Source of the DNA: Pseudomonas alloputida
Lineage (GTDB): Bacteria > Pseudomonadota > Gammaproteobacteria > Pseudomonadales > Pseudomonadaceae
Reading direction: 5' to 3'
Assembly: GCF_021283545.2 (NCBI RefSeq)
Contig: NZ_CP128540.1
Span: forward strand, 2,143,501-2,207,500
DNA length: 64,000 bases
Under the pieces are notes generated by a model. It ran no database searches and was not told the origin of the DNA. It saw only the letters and a program-made list of their open reading frames with translations. Shown here piece by piece: positions 25,707-38,185 of the stretch (positions are counted from its first letter, which is position 1; each line of letters starts with the position of its first letter). Made by a program: the position numbers and the translations under genes.

Positions 25707-26981
25707 TCAACTGGCCTCACGGTAGGGGTTACGCGGATCCTGCGTCCAGTTCAGGTACGGCTTGCCGGTATCCTGTGCCTCCATTTCGATGCAGTTTTCC
25801 ACCGGGCAGGTGATCTGGCACAGGTTACAGCCTACGCATTCCTCTTCGATCACACTGTAGGCATGCGTGCCGTCAGCCTTCAGCGTGCTGGCAATCGCCT
25901 GGTGCGAGGTGTCCTCGCACGCAATGTGGCAGCGCCCGCAGCCAATGCACGCCTCCTGGTCAATGTGCGCGACCGACTTGTAGTTGATGTCCAGGTATTT
26001 CCAGTCGGTGGTATGCCCCACCGCCTGCCCGCGGAACGCTTCGACAGTGGCATGCCCATGCTGGTCCATCCAGCGTGCCAGGCCGTCCTGCATGTCCTCG
26101 ACGATACGGAAGCCATGCAGCATCGCCGCCGTGCACACCTGCACGGCGCCACTGCCCAAGGCCATGAACTCGGCGGCGTCACGCCAGTTGCCGATGCCGC
26201 CAATGCCACAAATCGGCAAGCCCCGCGTTTCCGGGTCGCGGGCGATTTCCGCCACCATGTTCAAGGCAATCGGCTTCACTGCCGAACCGCAGTAACCGCC
26301 ATGGGTGCTCTGGTCTCCGACGATCGGGTGGGCCACCATGCGGTCCAGGTCGACGCTGGTGATGGAGTTGATGGTGTTGATCAACGACACGGCATCGGCC
26401 CCGCCTCGATGCGCGGCGCGGGCCGACTGGCGGATATCGGTGATGTTCGGCGTAAGCTTCACGATCACCGGCAGCGCGCAGTACGTCTTGCACCAGCGGG
26501 TGACCATTTCCACATATTCCGGCACCTGGCCGACGGCCGCCCCCATGCCGCGCTCCGGCATACCGTGCGGGCAACCGAAGTTCAGCTCGATGCCATCGGC
26601 CCCCGTGGCTTCCACCAGCGGCAGGATGAACTTCCACGATTCCTCTATGCACGGCACCATCAGCGACACGATCAGTGCGCGGTCGGGCCAGTCCTTCTTC
26701 ACCTGGGTGATTTCACGCAGGTTGATTTCCAGAGAGCGGTCGGTGATCAACTCGATATTGTTGATCCCCTGTACCTGACGGTTGGGGCCATAGTGCGCCG
26801 AGTAGCGCGACGACACGTTGACCGCCGCAGGGTCTTCGCCCAGGGTCTTCCAGACCACGCCGCCCCAGCCGGCCTCGAAGGCGCGGACCACGTTGTAGGC
26901 CTTGTCGGTTGGCGGTGCGGAGGCCAGCCAGAAGGGGTTGGGTGCCTTGATGCCGGCAAATACGATAGACAAGTCGGCCAT
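25707..26981 (-). CDS. preA: NAD-dependent dihydropyrimidine dehydrogenase subunit PreA
   Basis: A 424-residue FMN and iron-sulfur subunit reducing uracil and thymine to dihydropyrimidines. The dihydroorotate-dehydrogenase-like barrel (LSIVFAGIKAPNPFWLASAP) contains the active-site loop NFGCPHGMPERGMGAAVG. The C-terminus carries two 4Fe-4S ferredoxin motifs, CIGCGRCHIACE and CVGCNLCQITCP. It directly follows preT, with the preT stop abutting its start, and the two form the heterocomplex. Confidence 0.95.
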   Translation of the reverse strand: MADLSIVFAGIKAPNPFWLASAPPTDKAYNVVRAFEAGWGGVVWKTLGEDPAAVNVSSRYSAHYGPNRQVQGINNIELITDRSLEINLREITQVKKDWPDRALIVSLMVPCIEESWKFILPLVEATGADGIELNFGCPHGMPERGMGAAVGQVPEYVEMVTRWCKTYCALPVIVKLTPNITDIRQSARAAHRGGADAVSLINTINSITSVDLDRMVAHPIVGDQSTHGGYCGSAVKPIALNMVAEIARDPETRGLPICGIGGIGNWRDAAEFMALGSGAVQVCTAAMLHGFRIVEDMQDGLARWMDQHGHATVEAFRGQAVGHTTDWKYLDINYKSVAHIDQEACIGCGRCHIACEDTSHQAIASTLKADGTHAYSVIEEECVGCNLCQITCPVENCIEMEAQDTGKPYLNWTQDPRNPYREAS

Positions 26982-28349
26982 TTACGCTGCCTCCACGTTG
27001 AGCATGAGTTGGGCATGGATGGCTTCGGCGGCCAGCTTGCCGTGTTGCACGGCCTGCACGGTAAGGTCCTGCCCCAGCGCGGTGCAGTCGCCGCCTGCGT
27101 ACACGCCCGGCAGGCTGGTCTGCAGGTTTTCGTCAACGCGGATGCGCTCACCCTCGCGGGCCAGTTGCGCAGCCACCGGGTCGCCGAGGCTGGCATCGTC
27201 AAAGCGTTGGCCAATGGCCTTGAAAATGGCGTCCGCAGCCAGCTCGAAGGTTTCGCCGGTATCGCGCAGACGACCTTCCGCCAGCTCGGTGCGGGCAAAG
27301 CGCATGCCGCGGACCTTGCCGGCGTCATCCAGCAGCACGGCATCAGGGCGGGCCCAGGTGTGCAGGCGTACCTGGTTGGCCTTGGCAATGTCCTGCTCGT
27401 GGCCGGTAGCGCCCATGTCGGCGTGGCCACGGCGGTACACCAGGTTGACGTCGCGGGCACCCAGACGGCTCATCTGCACAGCCATGTCGATGGCCGTGTT
27501 GCCAGCACCGATCACCAGGCAGCGGTCGGCCAACGGGAGCTGGCTCAGGTCATCGGCCTGGCGTAGCTCGCGGATGTATTCGGTGGCGGCGACCACACCG
27601 GGGGCTTCCTCGTCGGGCAGCCCTAGCTGGCGCACGGCATTCAGGCCGAGGCCCAGGAACACCGCGTCGTACTGATCGCGCAGTTCGCCCAGGCTGAGGT
27701 TGCCACCCAGGCGCTGGCCATGGCGGACTTCGATACCGCCAATGCCCAACAAGAAATCCACTTCACGCTGGGCATAGTCGTCTACCAGCTTGTAGCGGGC
27801 GATGCCGTACTCGTTGAGGCCACCGGCTTTGTCGCAGGCCTCGAACACCACCACGTCATGCCCGTGCATGGCCAGGCGGTGGGCGCAGGACAGCCCTGCC
27901 GGGCCGGCGCCCACCACGGCGATACGCTTGCCGGTGGCTGCCGAGCGCTTGAACGGGTGTGCGCTGAACTGGGCGTTGTCCAGGGCGTAACGCTGCAGTT
28001 GGCCGATCAGCACCGGCGCGCATTCCTGGGCGTTGTTGCGCACGCAGGCTTGCTGGCAGAGGATTTCGGTGGGGCACACGCGGGCGCAACTACCGCCCAG
28101 AATGTTGGCCGAAAGAATGCGCTCGGCGGCGCCTTGCAGGTTTTCGTCACTGATGCGGTGTATGAACGAGGGAATGTCTATTTCGCTGGGGCAAGCGTTG
28201 ACGCAGGGGGCGTCGTAGCAGTACAGGCAGCGTGCACTTTCCAGGGCGGCCTGACGCGCGGTGAGGGGTGGGGCCAGGTCGCTGAAGCGCTCGGCCAACT
28301 GGTCGGCGCCGGCCCGGGGGCGCGGCAAATGGTTCAGGGCGTTGGTCAC
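26982..28349 (-). CDS. preT: NAD(P)-dependent oxidoreductase subunit PreT of dihydropyrimidine dehydrogenase
   Basis: A 455-residue flavoprotein that passes electrons from NAD(P)H to PreA. I chose the GTG at 28349 behind GAGAGGCTACAACC, since residues upstream are not family-like. N-terminal Fe-S ligands lie in CLYCYDAPCVNACP and CARVCPTEILCQQACV. The FAD motif is RIAVVGAGPAGLSCAHRLA, the second nucleotide motif CLVIGAGNTAIDMAVQMSR, and the C-terminal FAD motif GVYAGGDCTALGQDLTVQA. It resembles the small subunit of glutamate synthase. Confidence 0.94.
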   Translation of the reverse strand: MTNALNHLPRPRAGADQLAERFSDLAPPLTARQAALESARCLYCYDAPCVNACPSEIDIPSFIHRISDENLQGAAERILSANILGGSCARVCPTEILCQQACVRNNAQECAPVLIGQLQRYALDNAQFSAHPFKRSAATGKRIAVVGAGPAGLSCAHRLAMHGHDVVVFEACDKAGGLNEYGIARYKLVDDYAQREVDFLLGIGGIEVRHGQRLGGNLSLGELRDQYDAVFLGLGLNAVRQLGLPDEEAPGVVAATEYIRELRQADDLSQLPLADRCLVIGAGNTAIDMAVQMSRLGARDVNLVYRRGHADMGATGHEQDIAKANQVRLHTWARPDAVLLDDAGKVRGMRFARTELAEGRLRDTGETFELAADAIFKAIGQRFDDASLGDPVAAQLAREGERIRVDENLQTSLPGVYAGGDCTALGQDLTVQAVQHGKLAAEAIHAQLMLNVEAA

Positions 28350-28406
28350 GGTTGTAGCCTCTCTATTTTTTTTGGTGCAGGCGACAGGTATTGCGGTCGA
28401 TTCTGG

Positions 28407-28477
28407 GGCCGCTCCCACAGGCGATCGCGGTCCTTGTGGGAGCGGCCTTGCGTCGCGATGGGCTGCACAGCAGCCCC
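28407..28477. repeat. REP-like palindrome (GTGGGAGCGGCC family)
   Basis: GGCCGCTCCCAC (28407-28418) pairs with GTGGGAGCGGCC (28436-28447), followed by a second small stem GGGCTG-CACAG-CAGCCC. It lies between hydA and preT on the same transcript and could modulate readthrough. Confidence 0.85.
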
Positions 28478-28484
28478 AATGACT

Positions 28485-30267
<1,783 letters not shown>

Positions 30268-31758
30268 ATGCAACAGAGCAGATCGGAAGTGGTCGAGCAA
30301 GATGGCCTGTTCGAGCTGTCCGAGGGCAGCGATGTCCTCGACAGCCCGCGCTACAACCCCGACATAGCACCGACCAAGGTGCACCAGCGCACCTGGAACA
30401 AATGGCACATCACCGCCCTGTGGGTGGGCATGTCCATCTGCGTACCCACCTACACCCTCGGCGGCGTGCTCACCGCCTACTTCGGCCTCAGCGTTGGCGA
30501 AGCGCTGCTGGCGATTTTGCTGGCCAACGTAATCGTGCTGATACCGCTTACCCTCAATGCCTTTCCCGGCACCAAGTACGGCATCCCGTTTCCGGTGCTG
30601 CTGCGTTCGTCGTTCGGCATCCTCGGCTCCAACGTACCGTGCCTGATCCGCGCGGTGGTGGCCTGTGGTTGGTTCGGTATCCAGACCATGTTTGGCGGGC
30701 TGGCCATTCACCTGTTCCTGGGTTCGGTGTTCGACGGCTGGAAGGCGCTGGGCGGGACAGGCGAGGTGATTGGCTTCATGATCTTCTGGTGCCTGAACCT
30801 GTGGGTGGTGCTGCGCGGCGCCGAGTCGATCAAGTGGCTGGAAACGCTGTCGGCACCGCTGCTGGTGGCAGTGGGCGTCGGTCTGCTGTTCTGGGCCTTG
30901 CCGCACATGTCGATGACCGAACTGTTGGCGCAGCCGCCCAAGCGTCCGGAAGGGGCGAGCGTGGTCAGTTACTTCTGCGCCGGGCTTACGGCCATGGTGG
31001 GCTTCTGGGCCACACTGTCGCTGAACATTCCCGACTTCAGCCGCTACGCCCGCAGCCAGAAGGATCAGATTCTCGGGCAGATCTTCGGCCTGCCGCTGAC
31101 CATGTTCCTGTTCGCTGCGCTGGGTGTGGTGCTGACCGCCGCTTCGGCGTCGCTGGTGGGCGAGACGGTGTCCGACCCGGTCAGCCTGATCGGCAAGATT
31201 CAAAGCCCGTTCTGGGTGGCCCTGGCCATGGCGCTGATCGTGATCGCCACGCTGTCGACCAACACCGCGGCGAACATCGTGTCGCCTACCAATGACTTCC
31301 AGAACATTGCCCCACGCCTGATCGGCCGAAGCCGCGCGGTATGGCTGACCGGCTTTATCGGCCTGGCGCTGATGGGGCATGAACTGCTGAAGAAACTGGG
31401 CCTGATTGTCTCCGACCTTAGCCTGGAGAGCGTGTATTCCAACTGGCTGCTGGGCTATTCCAGCTTGTTGGGGCCCATTGCCGGCATCATGGTGGTGGAC
31501 TACTTCCTGATCCGTCGGCAGAAGCTGGACCTGGCCGGGCTATACCGCGACGACGTGTATCCCGCGTGGAACTGGGCCGGTTTTGCCGCCTTCGCCTTGC
31601 CAGTAGGGCTGACGGTAATGGCGATTGGCAACAGCAGTTTCAGCTGGTTCTACGACTATGGCTGGTTCACCGGCTCGTTGCTGGGCGGTGCACTGTACGC
31701 CGCGCTTGGCGGTTTGGCGGCACGCAACCCGGTGCGGTTGGCCAAACCCTTGCCTTGA
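30268..31758 (+). CDS. NCS1 family nucleobase:cation symporter
   Basis: A 496-residue inner-membrane transporter with about 12 hydrophobic segments. NCS1 signatures include KWHITALWVGMSICVPTYTL at the first membrane helix, FPGTKYGIPFPVLLRSSFG, and NIPDFSRYARSQKDQI (conserved NxPDxSRY). STNTAANIVSPTNDFQNIAP is also typical. The ATG follows GGAGAAGGGCCT. Its position in the pyrimidine-degradation locus points to uracil, thymine or dihydropyrimidine/hydantoin uptake. Confidence 0.93.
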   Translation: MQQSRSEVVEQDGLFELSEGSDVLDSPRYNPDIAPTKVHQRTWNKWHITALWVGMSICVPTYTLGGVLTAYFGLSVGEALLAILLANVIVLIPLTLNAFPGTKYGIPFPVLLRSSFGILGSNVPCLIRAVVACGWFGIQTMFGGLAIHLFLGSVFDGWKALGGTGEVIGFMIFWCLNLWVVLRGAESIKWLETLSAPLLVAVGVGLLFWALPHMSMTELLAQPPKRPEGASVVSYFCAGLTAMVGFWATLSLNIPDFSRYARSQKDQILGQIFGLPLTMFLFAALGVVLTAASASLVGETVSDPVSLIGKIQSPFWVALAMALIVIATLSTNTAANIVSPTNDFQNIAPRLIGRSRAVWLTGFIGLALMGHELLKKLGLIVSDLSLESVYSNWLLGYSSLLGPIAGIMVVDYFLIRRQKLDLAGLYRDDVYPAWNWAGFAAFALPVGLTVMAIGNSSFSWFYDYGWFTGSLLGGALYAALGGLAARNPVRLAKPLP

Positions 31759-31807
31759 GGCCTCGAAGAGGCCCGTACAAACAATAAGAAGCCTGAAGGA
31801 GAAGCCC

Positions 31808-33091
31808 GTGACCCCCGTCAAAGAGATCCTGAAGACCAACGCCCGTCACGTCGACAGCACCCGCCTGTGGCAGTCGCTGATGGACCTGGCCCGGCTCGGC
31901 GCCACTGCCAAGGGCGGTGTCTGCCGCCTGGCCTTGACCGACCTCGACCGCCAGGCCCGCGATCTGTTCGTGCAGTGGTGCGAGGCGGCCGGTTGCTCGG
32001 TCAGCATCGACGCCGTCGGCAACATATTCGCCCGCCGCCCGGGCCGTAACCCCAAGCTGCCGCCGGTGATGACCGGTAGCCATATCGACACCCAGCCCAC
32101 CGGCGGCAAGTTCGATGGCTGCTTCGGGGTGATGGCCGGGCTGGAGGTGATCCGCACCCTCAACGACCTGGGCGTGGAAACCGAAGCGTCGCTCGAAGTG
32201 GTGGTGTGGACCAACGAAGAAGGTTCGCGTTTTGCGCCATGCATGATGGGGTCTGGGGTATTCGCCGGCAAGTTCACCCTGGAAGACACCCTGGCCAAGC
32301 GCGATGCCCAGGGTGTCAGCGTTGGCGAAGCGTTGAACTCCATTGGCTACGCCGGTCCGCGTGCTGTGTCGGGGCACCCGGTGGGGGCGTATTTCGAAGC
32401 GCATATCGAGCAGGGGCCGATCCTTGAGGACCAGGCCAAGACCATCGGCGTGGTCCTCGGCGCCCTGGGCCAGAAGTGGTTCGACCTGACCCTGCGCGGT
32501 GTTGAAGCCCATGCCGGCCCTACGCCGATGCACCTGCGCAAGGACGCCCTGGTGGGGGCAGCCGCTGTGGTAGAGGCGGTCAACCGCACGGCGCTTGCCC
32601 ACCAGCCCCACGCCTGTGGCACGGTGGGTTGCCTTCAGGCGTACCCGGGCTCGCGTAACGTGATCCCGGGCGAAGTGCGCATGACCCTCGACTTCCGCCA
32701 CCTGGAGGGCGAGCAGTTGAATGCGATGATTGCCGAGGTGCGCGGGGTGATCGAGGCGACCTGTGCCAAGCATGGCCTGAGCCATGAGTTGGTGCCCACG
32801 GCCGACTTCCCGGCGCTTTACTTCGACAAAGGCTGTGTCGACGCCGTGCGCGAGTCGGCCAAGGCGCTGGGCCTGCCGCACATGGACATCGTCAGTGGCG
32901 CGGGGCATGACGCGATCTTCCTGGCCGAGCTGGGGCCGGCGGGGATGATTTTCGTGCCGTGCGAAAACGGCATCAGCCATAACGAGATCGAGAACGCCAC
33001 GCCCGATGACTTGGCGGCGGGCTGCGCGGTGTTGTTGCGGGCGATGCTGGCGGCGTCGGAGGCAATTGCCAATGGGCGCCTGGCGGCCTAG
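31808..33091 (+). CDS. M20 Zn-dependent amidohydrolase, probable N-carbamoyl-beta-alanine hydrolase
   Basis: A 427-residue peptidase M20/M28-fold amidohydrolase, the probable last step of reductive pyrimidine breakdown (beta-ureidopropionase, also called PydC or AmaB type). The GTG start at 31808 follows GAAGGAGAAGCCC. Metal and active-site motifs: [15 protein letters not shown] (His, Asp), WTNEEGSRF (Glu-Glu), [22 protein letters not shown] and [12 protein letters not shown]. It is 49 bases after the transporter and co-directional. Its last 4 bases overlap the convergent rnz stop. Confidence 0.92.
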   Translation: MTPVKEILKTNARHVDSTRLWQSLMDLARLGATAKGGVCRLALTDLDRQARDLFVQWCEAAGCSVSIDAVGNIFARRPGRNPKLPPVMTGSHIDTQPTGGKFDGCFGVMAGLEVIRTLNDLGVETEASLEVVVWTNEEGSRFAPCMMGSGVFAGKFTLEDTLAKRDAQGVSVGEALNSIGYAGPRAVSGHPVGAYFEAHIEQGPILEDQAKTIGVVLGALGQKWFDLTLRGVEAHAGPTPMHLRKDALVGAAAVVEAVNRTALAHQPHACGTVGCLQAYPGSRNVIPGEVRMTLDFRHLEGEQLNAMIAEVRGVIEATCAKHGLSHELVPTADFPALYFDKGCVDAVRESAKALGLPHMDIVSGAGHDAIFLAELGPAGMIFVPCENGISHNEIENATPDDLAAGCAVLLRAMLAASEAIANGRLAA

Positions 33092-34047
33092 GCACTGGCC
33101 TCAAGAAGGCCGTTACGGCCAAGGTGATAGCGCTGCAGGTCCTGCGCCAGGGTCAACTGCCCGCTGTAATGGGCGAGGGCCTCGTCGCGCACGTTGTCGA
33201 TGTGCGGGCTGCGCCGTGGGTCGTTCTGGTAGCGGGCGCTGAAATGCGTCAGTACCAGGTTGCGCACGCCAGCGGCCTCGGCAAAGCGTGCCACCTCAGC
33301 GGCGGTGCTGTGGCCGAACGTGCCCCCGGTGCGTTCGACCACCGCCTGGGTGAAGGTGGCTTCGTGCACCAGTACATCCGCACCCCTGGCGACGGCTGCC
33401 AGCAGTTCTGGCTTGTCGTTGTCCCCGCACACGATCACCCGCCGGGGCGGACGCGAAGGGCGCAGGTAGTCGTTGCCGTTCAGCAGTTGCCCGTCGTACG
33501 TCACGGTCAACCCCTTGGCCAGCTCGCCCCACAGCGGACCACGCGTTATGCCCTCGGCGTCCAGGCGCTGGATGTCCAGGCGTGGCTCAGGGTTGATTTC
33601 GGTGAATACGAAACCCACGCTGGGCACCCGGTGCGACAGTTGCACGGTGGTCACCTGCAGGGTCTCGCTGCGCCATGCGATCAGCTCTTCCACGGGCAAC
33701 AGGCGCAGCTCGAACGGCAGGAAGGTGTCGCTGGCAACCAGGCCCTGGCGTACCCAGTCGTGCAGTACGGCGGGCAGGATCACTTCCAGCGGCTGGGTGC
33801 GCCCGCTCATGCCCGCGCTGGCCAGCAGGCCGGGCAGGCCGAAGCAATGGTCACCATGCACGTGGGTGATGAAGATCGCGCGCAGGTCGCGGATCGAAAG
33901 CGGGGTGTGCAGCAGGCGGTGCTGGGTGCCTTCGCCGCAATCGACCAGATACCAGTGGCTGCCGCTGGCTTCGATCACGGCTGTGGCGCTGACATTGCGT
34001 GCCTTGGTGGGCACCCCGGCGGAGGTGCCAAGGAACAGCAGGTCCAT
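33088..34047 (-). CDS. rnz: ribonuclease Z
   Basis: A 319-residue metallo-beta-lactamase-fold tRNA 3' endonuclease (ElaC type). The HxHxDH motif is [13 protein letters not shown] (His62, His64, Asp66, His67), followed by later zinc ligands in VLVHEATF and [10 protein letters not shown]. It contributes to tRNA 3'-end processing. Tail-to-tail with the M20 gene, sharing 4 bases. Confidence 0.94.
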   Translation of the reverse strand: MDLLFLGTSAGVPTKARNVSATAVIEASGSHWYLVDCGEGTQHRLLHTPLSIRDLRAIFITHVHGDHCFGLPGLLASAGMSGRTQPLEVILPAVLHDWVRQGLVASDTFLPFELRLLPVEELIAWRSETLQVTTVQLSHRVPSVGFVFTEINPEPRLDIQRLDAEGITRGPLWGELAKGLTVTYDGQLLNGNDYLRPSRPPRRVIVCGDNDKPELLAAVARGADVLVHEATFTQAVVERTGGTFGHSTAAEVARFAEAAGVRNLVLTHFSARYQNDPRRSPHIDNVRDEALAHYSGQLTLAQDLQRYHLGRNGLLEASA

Positions 34048-34134
34048 GCTCAGGCTCCTGTTTCAGGCCAGAAGCGGCCAAGGTGATACGGGGCGCACAC
34101 CTTAGCCGGATTGCCACCCGCCGTCGACCGCCCG

Positions 34135-34680
34135 CTAGTTATCCTGTCGCCAGATGAGCTTGCTGGTGTCATACCCTTGGTCTCGGGCGATTGTCAGCAG
34201 TTGCTCGCGCTGCTGGTCGGTGACCGCTGGCGTGCGCGAAAGCAGCCACAGGTACTCGCGGTTAGGGTGGCCGACCAGTGCCACGCGGTAGTCCTTGTCG
34301 TGGTACAGCACCCAGTACTCGCCCTTGGTCAGGCCCGGTGCCAGGCGGCTGAACCAGTTGTCGAAGCGCACCCACAGCTTGTCGGTGCTGCCCGGTTGCT
34401 GAGCCTCGGCGATGCCCTTGGCTTCATTCCACTGGCCGTCCTTTTCCTGGCAGCGGTTGGTTACATCGATACGGCCGTCCTCGCGCAAGCCGTAGCGCGC
34501 CTCGGACTTCACGCAGTTACGCTGGAAGAACATCGGCAGGCGTGCCAGTTCGTACCAGGTACCCTGATAGCGTTGCAGGTCCACCTGCTGGGTACGCGGC
34601 GGTGCCGGGTGATCGTTGCCCGCGCAGCCGAGCAGGGCCAGGGTCATGCAGGAAAGCAACAGTGTTGTGCGCAGCGCCAT
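34135..34680 (-). CDS. blc: outer-membrane lipoprotein Blc (bacterial lipocalin)
   Basis: A 181-residue lipoprotein from the ATG at 34680 behind AAGGAGGTCACCC. The signal MALRTTLLLSCMTLALLGC gives a lipobox with Cys19. The lipocalin signature YQGTWYELARLP follows, then GYDTSKLIWRQ at the C-terminus. Blc proteins bind fatty acids or lysophospholipids at the outer membrane and are usually stress-induced. The longer frame to 34773 would bury the signal peptide and is rejected. Confidence 0.93.
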   Translation of the reverse strand: MALRTTLLLSCMTLALLGCAGNDHPAPPRTQQVDLQRYQGTWYELARLPMFFQRNCVKSEARYGLREDGRIDVTNRCQEKDGQWNEAKGIAEAQQPGSTDKLWVRFDNWFSRLAPGLTKGEYWVLYHDKDYRVALVGHPNREYLWLLSRTPAVTDQQREQLLTIARDQGYDTSKLIWRQDN

Positions 34681-34773
34681 GGGTGACCTCCTTGGAGCGG
34701 ATGGGGCGTACCTGTGTTTCGACGCCTGTGCGGGGAAAAAGTTGTAGACGATCTTGCCTGCGGCGAAACCCAT

Positions 34774-34809
34774 GCAGGAGCGGGTTTACCCGCGAAAGGC
34801 CCCGCACAG
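34774..34809. repeat. single REP element
   Basis: GCAGGAGCGGGTTTACCCGC followed by GAAAGGCCCCGCACAGG, one copy of the P. putida REP, between nhaB (upstream) and blc on the same strand. Confidence 0.85.
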
Positions 34810-34826
34810 GTTCGCACAGGCCTGCC

Positions 34827-36329
34827 TCACAGCCAGTACGTCACCGCCCACCACCCCAACCCGCCCATCACCACGGTATAGGGCAGCGCCATCCACACCA
34901 TCCGCCCATACGACAGCCGGATCAGCGGCGCAATGGCCGAGGTCAGCAGGAACAGGAACGCCGCCTGCCCGTTCGGCGTCGCCACGCTTGGCAGGTTGGT
35001 GCCGGTGTTGATCGCCACCGCCAGGGTTTCGAAATGCTCGCGGCTCATGCTGCCATCGAGAAATGCCTGCTTCACTTCAGTGATGTAGATGGTGGCAACG
35101 AACACATTGTCGCTGATCGCCGACAGCAAGCCGTTGGCCAGGTACAGCATGCCCGGTTGCTGTTCGGCCGGCAGCGCCAGCACCCAGTTGATCAATGGGC
35201 TGAACAGCTGCTGCTGATGAATCACCGCGACCACGGCGAAGAACACCACCAACAGCGAAGTGAACGGCATGGCGTCCTGGAAGGCACGGCCGAGGCGGTG
35301 CTCGTCGGTGATGCCGGTGAAGGCCGTGATCAGTACGATCACCATCAGGCCGATCAGGCCGACCTCGGCCACATGCAGCCCCAGGCAGATGATCAGGATC
35401 AGCGCAGCGAGCCCTTGTACCCACAGCGCGATGCGCTGGGCCTGGGTGCGCGCCGCATCGTCTTCGGCCGCATAGGCGGTCAGCACCCTGCGCACAGGTT
35501 CGGGCATCAGCGTGCCGTAGCCGAACAGGCGCACTTTTTCCAGCAGCACGCAGGTCACCAGGCCAGCACCCAGCACTGGCAGCGATACGGGCGCCACCTT
35601 CAAGAAGAAGTCGACGAAGTGCCACCCCATCTCGTGGCCGATCAGCAGGTTCTGCGGCTCGCCCACCAACGTGCAAACGCCGCCCAGGGCGGTACCCACA
35701 GCGCCATGCATCAGCAGGCTACGCAGGAAGGCGCGGAACTGGTCGAGGTCTTCCCGGTGCAGGTGAGCGACTTGCTGGTCGCTCTCCAGTGCGCTGTCCT
35801 CGCGCGGATTGGCCCCGGACGCGACGCGGTGGTACACCGCGTAGAAGCCGACCGCAGCGCTGATGATCACCGCCGTGACGGTCAGGGCATCGAGAAACGC
35901 GGATAGAAACGCCGACAGTACGCAAAACAGCAGCGCCAGAATGGCCTTGGAACGCACCCCGAGCAAAATGCGTGAGAACAGGAACAGCAACAGTTCCTTC
36001 ATGAAGTGGATGCCGGCGACCATGAACATCAGTAGCAGGATTACCGGGAAGTTGTGCTGCAGTTCCTCGTACAGCGCCTGTGGCGTGGTCATCTGCAACA
36101 GCAGGGCTTCGATCAGCAACAAGCCACCGGGCATCAACGGGTAGCATTTCAGGGCCATGGCCAGGGTGAAGATGAATTCGAGCACCAGTGCCCAGCCGGT
36201 CGCAACCGGGCCAATGGTTACCAACAACAGCGGGTTGAGCACCAAAAACAGGCAGATGACCACCTTGTACCAAATCGGCGACTTGCCCAGAAAACCGTGG
36301 GCGAGGGCGCCGGTCAGGGGGCGTGACAT
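34827..36329 (-). CDS. nhaB: Na+/H+ antiporter NhaB
   Basis: A 500-residue polytopic inner-membrane antiporter. NhaB-type landmarks include the N-terminal [60 protein letters not shown], and the C-terminal [20 protein letters not shown]. It exports sodium in exchange for protons and helps with salt and pH homeostasis. It is divergent from the crotonase gene, with 150 bases between the starts. Confidence 0.94.
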   Translation of the reverse strand: MSRPLTGALAHGFLGKSPIWYKVVICLFLVLNPLLLVTIGPVATGWALVLEFIFTLAMALKCYPLMPGGLLLIEALLLQMTTPQALYEELQHNFPVILLLMFMVAGIHFMKELLLFLFSRILLGVRSKAILALLFCVLSAFLSAFLDALTVTAVIISAAVGFYAVYHRVASGANPREDSALESDQQVAHLHREDLDQFRAFLRSLLMHGAVGTALGGVCTLVGEPQNLLIGHEMGWHFVDFFLKVAPVSLPVLGAGLVTCVLLEKVRLFGYGTLMPEPVRRVLTAYAAEDDAARTQAQRIALWVQGLAALILIICLGLHVAEVGLIGLMVIVLITAFTGITDEHRLGRAFQDAMPFTSLLVVFFAVVAVIHQQQLFSPLINWVLALPAEQQPGMLYLANGLLSAISDNVFVATIYITEVKQAFLDGSMSREHFETLAVAINTGTNLPSVATPNGQAAFLFLLTSAIAPLIRLSYGRMVWMALPYTVVMGGLGWWAVTYWL

Positions 36330-36479
36330 AAATATGTATCCTTATAATTCAGCGATGGCGCACGGTGCCGGATATACGCGTCTTAGGCAAGGCGCACAGT
36401 CCCGTTTTTGGCACATGTACGGCCATTGGGCTGGGTTACCATCGGTGTCATGAACCTTTCAACCTCAGGAGTGCTGCCC

Positions 36480-37292
36480 GTGACCGAGTACAGTGCATTC
36501 AAGGTCGAACTGACCGACAGCGTCGCCCATGTTCAGATCAATCGCCCAGAGAAGGTCAACGCGATGAATGCGGCCTTCTGGGAGGAAATCGTCGACATCT
36601 TCCAGTGGATCGATGACACCGATGCCGTGCGCGTGGTGGTGATCAGTGGCGCTGGCAAGCATTTTTCCGCCGGTATCGACCTGATGATGCTGGCCTCGCT
36701 GGCTGGGCAGATGGGCAAGGACGTGGGCCGCAATGCACGCTTCCTGCGCAAGACCATCCAGCGGCTGCAGGCTTCGTTCACCGCTGTAGACGCGTGCCGC
36801 AAACCCGTACTGGCGGCCGTGCAGGGCTACTGCATCGGCGGCGCCATCGACCTCATCTCGGCGTGCGACATGCGCTACTGCAGCAGAGACGCGCAGTTCT
36901 CGATCAAGGAAATCGACATGGGCATGGCTGCCGATGTCGGCACATTGCAACGTTTGCCACGCATCATTGGCGACGGCATCATGCGTGAGCTGGCGTTTAC
37001 CGGGCGCAATGTCGAGGCCGACGAGGCGCTGCGTATCGGCCTGGTCAACCGAGTCTATGATGATCAGGCTGCACTGATGGACGGCGTCTTTGCCATCGCC
37101 CGCGAGATTGCCGCAAAATCGCCGATCGCCGTGGCCGGCACCAAGGAAATGCTCAGCTACATGCGTGACCATCGCATCGACGATGGCCTGGACTACATTG
37201 CCACCTGGAACGCCGCAATGCTGCAGTCCGAAGACCTGCGTGTGGCTGTGGCGGCGCACATGAGCAAACAGAAACCGACGTTCGCCGACTGA
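36480..37292 (+). CDS. crotonase, delta(3,5)-delta(2,4)-dienoyl-CoA isomerase type
   Basis: A 270-residue crotonase. The oxyanion-hole segments are KHFSAGIDLMML and GYCIGGAIDLISACDMRYCS. The following KEIDMGMAADVGTLQRLPRI is nearly the ECH1 dienoyl-CoA isomerase signature, with the Glu (KEID) and Asp (AADVG) used for catalysis in that subfamily. This favours an isomerase for odd-position double bonds over simple enoyl-CoA hydratase. The GTG start lies behind CAGGAGTGCTGCCC; an ATG 30 bases upstream has no ribosome site. Confidence 0.88.
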   Translation: MTEYSAFKVELTDSVAHVQINRPEKVNAMNAAFWEEIVDIFQWIDDTDAVRVVVISGAGKHFSAGIDLMMLASLAGQMGKDVGRNARFLRKTIQRLQASFTAVDACRKPVLAAVQGYCIGGAIDLISACDMRYCSRDAQFSIKEIDMGMAADVGTLQRLPRIIGDGIMRELAFTGRNVEADEALRIGLVNRVYDDQAALMDGVFAIAREIAAKSPIAVAGTKEMLSYMRDHRIDDGLDYIATWNAAMLQSEDLRVAVAAHMSKQKPTFAD

Positions 37293-37328
37293 TCGGGCCG
37301 GGGGACGCGCAGTAAAGGAACCCCCGAC

Positions 37329-38159
37329 ATGTCAGCACGCTGGACTACTGCAGTACTCGACCCACAGATGACCGGGGGGCTAGCCGTGGCCCGCAGCCCT
37401 GAAGGGTTTCTGGTGGACGCCAACGGCGCGCTGTTCCCCCGCGACTGGCTAAAGCGCCAGGACCTCGACGTGCTGTGCGAGCATGGCATCGGCCACTTTG
37501 ACGGCCAGCCGGTGTTCCTGCTGGAACTGCGCAGCGCCACTGATGTGCCAGGCTGCAGCTGGCGCGGCCTGCGTGCGTTCATGCTCGAAGGCGACTTCGA
37601 CACCTACAAGGTGCTGGGCTATGCCGCACAGATCGGCATCTGGGCCCGCGAGCATCGCTTCTGCGGCAGTTGCGGCCAGCCGATGACGCAAATTCGCTGG
37701 GAGCGGGCGATGTATTGCCAACCCTGCGACCTGCGCAGCTATCCGCGAATTTCACCCAGCATGATCGTGCTGGTGACCCGCGGCGATGAAATCCTGCTGG
37801 CGCGTTCGCCGCGCTTCGTCACCGGGGTGTACAGCACCTTGGCAGGTTTTGCCGAACCGGGTGAATCGGCCGAAGACTGCCTGGTGCGCGAAGTGCGCGA
37901 AGAAGTGGCGGTGGAGGTGAAGAACATTCAGTACGTCGGCAGCCAGTGCTGGCCGTTTCCGCATTCGATGATGCTCGGTTTCCATGCCGAGTACGCCGGT
38001 GGCGAGATTGTCATGCAACCGGACGAGATCGAGGACGCCAAGTGGTTCAGCGTCCACGACTTGCCGCCGCTGCCGGCCGGGCGGTCCATTGCCCGTTATC
38101 TGATCGATCTGTATGTTGCGCGGCGGCTGGGCTGTGATATCCCGGCTTTCCCGTCCTAG
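37329..38159 (+). CDS. nudC: NAD(+) diphosphatase NudC
   Basis: A 276-residue Nudix hydrolase cleaving NADH/NAD and removing NAD caps from RNA. A zinc ribbon (Cys112, Cys115, Cys130, Cys133 in FCGSCGQPM...YCQPCD) precedes the Nudix box [20 protein letters not shown] (start about 173). The NudC-specific motif follows as SQCWPFPHS (205-213). The TSUP fragment begins 26 bases after its stop. Confidence 0.94.
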   Translation: MSARWTTAVLDPQMTGGLAVARSPEGFLVDANGALFPRDWLKRQDLDVLCEHGIGHFDGQPVFLLELRSATDVPGCSWRGLRAFMLEGDFDTYKVLGYAAQIGIWAREHRFCGSCGQPMTQIRWERAMYCQPCDLRSYPRISPSMIVLVTRGDEILLARSPRFVTGVYSTLAGFAEPGESAEDCLVREVREEVAVEVKNIQYVGSQCWPFPHSMMLGFHAEYAGGEIVMQPDEIEDAKWFSVHDLPPLPAGRSIARYLIDLYVARRLGCDIPAFPS

Positions 38160-38185
38160 CTGCAGTGAGAAGTGTTCATCGCCCC